DNA of 15,649 nucleotides from Aquirhabdus sp. (GTDB lineage Bacteria; Pseudomonadota; Gammaproteobacteria; Pseudomonadales; Moraxellaceae), in the NCBI GenBank assembly GCA_030151145.1, contig JASLEL010000306.1:1-15649 (forward strand), read 5' to 3'. Below are positions 14,558 through 15,649 of the stretch, in pieces. A model generated the notes under the pieces. The model had not been told where the DNA came from. It made no database searches and was given only the letters and a program-made list of their open reading frames with translations. Positions within the stretch are counted from its first letter, which is position 1. Each line of letters starts with the position of its first letter. A program made the translations under genes and the position numbers.

Positions 14558-15412
14558 ATGAGTGAAAAATTGCAGAAAGTCCTGGCTCGGGTGGGCTTGG
14601 GTTCTCGCCGCTTCATGGAAGAGGTGATTGCTGCAGGGCGTGTGAGCATCAATGGCCGCATCGCCACCGTTGGAGAACGGGTCGAACCGACTGACGAAAT
14701 CCGCATCGACGGTCGCAAGATCGTGGTTCAGGACGAGGAAGAAACACGCCGCCGGGTACTGGTGTACTACAAGCCCGAAGGCGAGATCTGCTCGCGCACC
14801 GATCCGGAAGGCCGCACGACTGTCTTTGAACAACTGCCCCAGATCGCCAATGATCGCTGGGTCATGGTGGGCCGTCTCGATATCAACAGTACCGGACTGC
14901 TCATGTTTACCAATGACGGTGAGCTTGCCAACAAACTGATGCATCCCTCCTCCGAGATCGAGCGTGAGTACGCCGTACGCGTCATGGGCGAAGTCACCCC
15001 GCAGATCATCAAGACTCTGCTGGCGGGTGTGGAGCTTGAGGATGGTCCTGCCAAGTTTGAATCCTTTGGCGAGATCGGCGGTGAAGGCATCAACCGCTGG
15101 TATCAGGTCGTGGTCAAAGAAGGTCGCAACCGTGAGGTACGTCGTCTGTTTGAGTCGCAAGGCCTCAAAGTCAGCCGCCTCTTGCGGACCCGCTACGGCA
15201 CGGTCATCCTGCCGCGTGAATTGCGCACCGGCCGCTGGATGGAGCTGGACAAGCACGACATCGACAATCTGATTCAGAGCGTCAAGATGAAGCCCCGTGC
15301 CGGTACCGGCCTCTACGGTATGGCCAAGCGCCGCGCCGAACGCCAGCAGGAAAACCCGCTGCCCGCACGTCGTGGCGGCTATCTGCGCCAACAGAAGCGC
15401 AACGAAGGCTAA
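14558..15412 (+). CDS. rluB: 23S rRNA pseudouridine synthase RluB (RsuA family)
   Basis: RluB isomerises uridine 2605 (E. coli numbering) in 23S rRNA to pseudouridine. The 284 residues start with the S4 RNA-binding domain (KLQKVLARVGLGSRR, about 4-60), followed by YYKPEGEICSR and the catalytic motif GRLDINSTGLL with Asp108, then EREYAVRV, GRNREVRRLFESQGLKVSRL and RTRYG. A basic Arg/Gly/Gln-rich tail follows, as in RluB. RluE and RsuA are related, but the S4 domain, tail and scpAB neighbourhood favour RluB. The ATG at 14558 has only a weak purine stretch (GGGG) about 8-11 bases upstream. A strong terminator follows 19 bases after the stop. Confidence 0.95.
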   Translation: MSEKLQKVLARVGLGSRRFMEEVIAAGRVSINGRIATVGERVEPTDEIRIDGRKIVVQDEEETRRRVLVYYKPEGEICSRTDPEGRTTVFEQLPQIANDRWVMVGRLDINSTGLLMFTNDGELANKLMHPSSEIEREYAVRVMGEVTPQIIKTLLAGVELEDGPAKFESFGEIGGEGINRWYQVVVKEGRNREVRRLFESQGLKVSRLLRTRYGTVILPRELRTGRWMELDKHDIDNLIQSVKMKPRAGTGLYGMAKRRAERQQENPLPARRGGYLRQQKRNEG

Positions 15413-15431
15413 TTCAAAAAAAGATCACATC

Positions 15432-15457
15432 AAAAGGCCGCTGTAGAGCGGCCTTTT
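15432..15457. terminator. Bidirectional intrinsic terminator
   Basis: AAAAGGCCGCT (15432-15442) and AGCGGCCTTTT (15447-15457) form a perfect 11-bp stem with loop GTAG. The stem gives U-rich ends in both directions, so it can serve rluB (+) and the converging hydrolase gene (-). Confidence 0.93.
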
Positions 15458-15475
15458 GCTTTGCGGCGTTTTACT

Positions 15476-15649
15476 TTATTGCGGTGGTGTCGGCTGGACC
15501 GGCAATGCACCACTGATGGTATTCCCCTCGCCCAGCACCATCCGGATGGCATCGATCACCGTCTGCGGACGCTCCTTGGGGATATCATGCCCGCTATCGA
15601 TCCAGATCTGTTTGCTGCCCGGATAGAGCTTTGCGGTGTCAAAGCGCTT
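15476..15649 (-). CDS. C-terminal end of putative alpha/beta hydrolase, cut by window
   Basis: The - strand is open from the window edge (first codon complete) for 57 residues and ends with TAA at 15476-15478. It reads KRFDTAKLYPGSKQIWIDSG, then HDIPKERPQTVIDAIRMVL and a Pro/Gln-rich tail ending PPQ. The GH.IP.E.P..V.DAI pattern is the usual surroundings of the catalytic His at the end of alpha/beta-hydrolase-fold proteins. Only the last part is visible, so substrate and start are unknown. It faces rluB across a shared terminator. Confidence 0.7.
   Translation of the reverse strand, partial: KRFDTAKLYPGSKQIWIDSGHDIPKERPQTVIDAIRMVLGEGNTISGALPVQPTPPQ

Noticed and set aside
14531..15391. 286-codon open frame on the - strand opposite rluB
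   Set aside because: It is an antisense shadow of rluB with no ribosome-binding site and no family resemblance, and it covers a certain gene.
1..15649. tRNA, rRNA, CRISPR arrays, insertion sequences, integrases
   Set aside because: No cloverleaf-like tRNA, regular repeat-spacer pattern, transposase frame or terminal inverted repeats was seen on reading both strands.

Overview
The window looks like a chromosomal segment of a gammaproteobacterium outside the Enterobacterales. The genes resemble Pseudomonas, Azotobacter and Acinetobacter-type proteins (FdxA/FdI, 257-residue FPR, scpA-scpB-rluB), and ScpAB is present where enteric bacteria use MukBEF. A Pseudomonadales member, perhaps Moraxellaceae, is my best guess. 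It is an inference from remembered families, not from a search.

Layout. (1) Bases 1-925: the 3' part of dapE on the + strand. (2) Bases 926-2546: an AT-richer block with three small genes I cannot assign: a 172-residue cytosolic protein (+), a 107-residue secreted protein (-) and a 140-residue lipoprotein (-). (3) Bases 2547-12471, all on the - strand: a complete high-affinity potassium locus read from right to left as kdpF-kdpA-kdpB-kdpC-kdpD, then a ferredoxin (fdxA), its NADPH reductase (fpr), and only then kdpE. (4) Bases 12472-12775: a divergent control region with a candidate KdpE box and kdp promoter on one strand and an extended -10 promoter for scpA on the other. (5) Bases 12776-15412, + strand: scpA and scpB (overlapping), then rluB, closed by a clear bidirectional terminator. 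(6) Bases 15476-15649, - strand: the 3' end of a putative alpha/beta hydrolase.

How it works together. KdpD (sensor kinase) and KdpE (response regulator) should switch on kdpFABC, a P-type K+ pump, at low K+. KdpF stabilises the complex, KdpA is the channel-like subunit, KdpB the ATPase and KdpC the accessory subunit. FdxA and FPR form an electron-transfer pair that appears to be its own unit: a sigma70-like promoter lies right after kdpD, an extended -10 lies before fpr, and an intrinsic terminator follows fpr.

Most notable observations. kdpA carries an in-frame TAG at codon 32, with recognisable KdpA sequence on both sides in the same frame. This is a nonsense mutation, a sequencing error, a split protein or readthrough. 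The kdpD and kdpE genes, normally adjacent, are separated by fdxA-fpr plus a strong terminator that lies directly upstream of kdpE. Several dyads sit at gene junctions (kdpB/kdpC, the kdpC stop codon, the leader of the secreted-protein gene). I saw no tRNA, rRNA, CRISPR array or insertion sequence, and no convincing undescribed multi-gene system.
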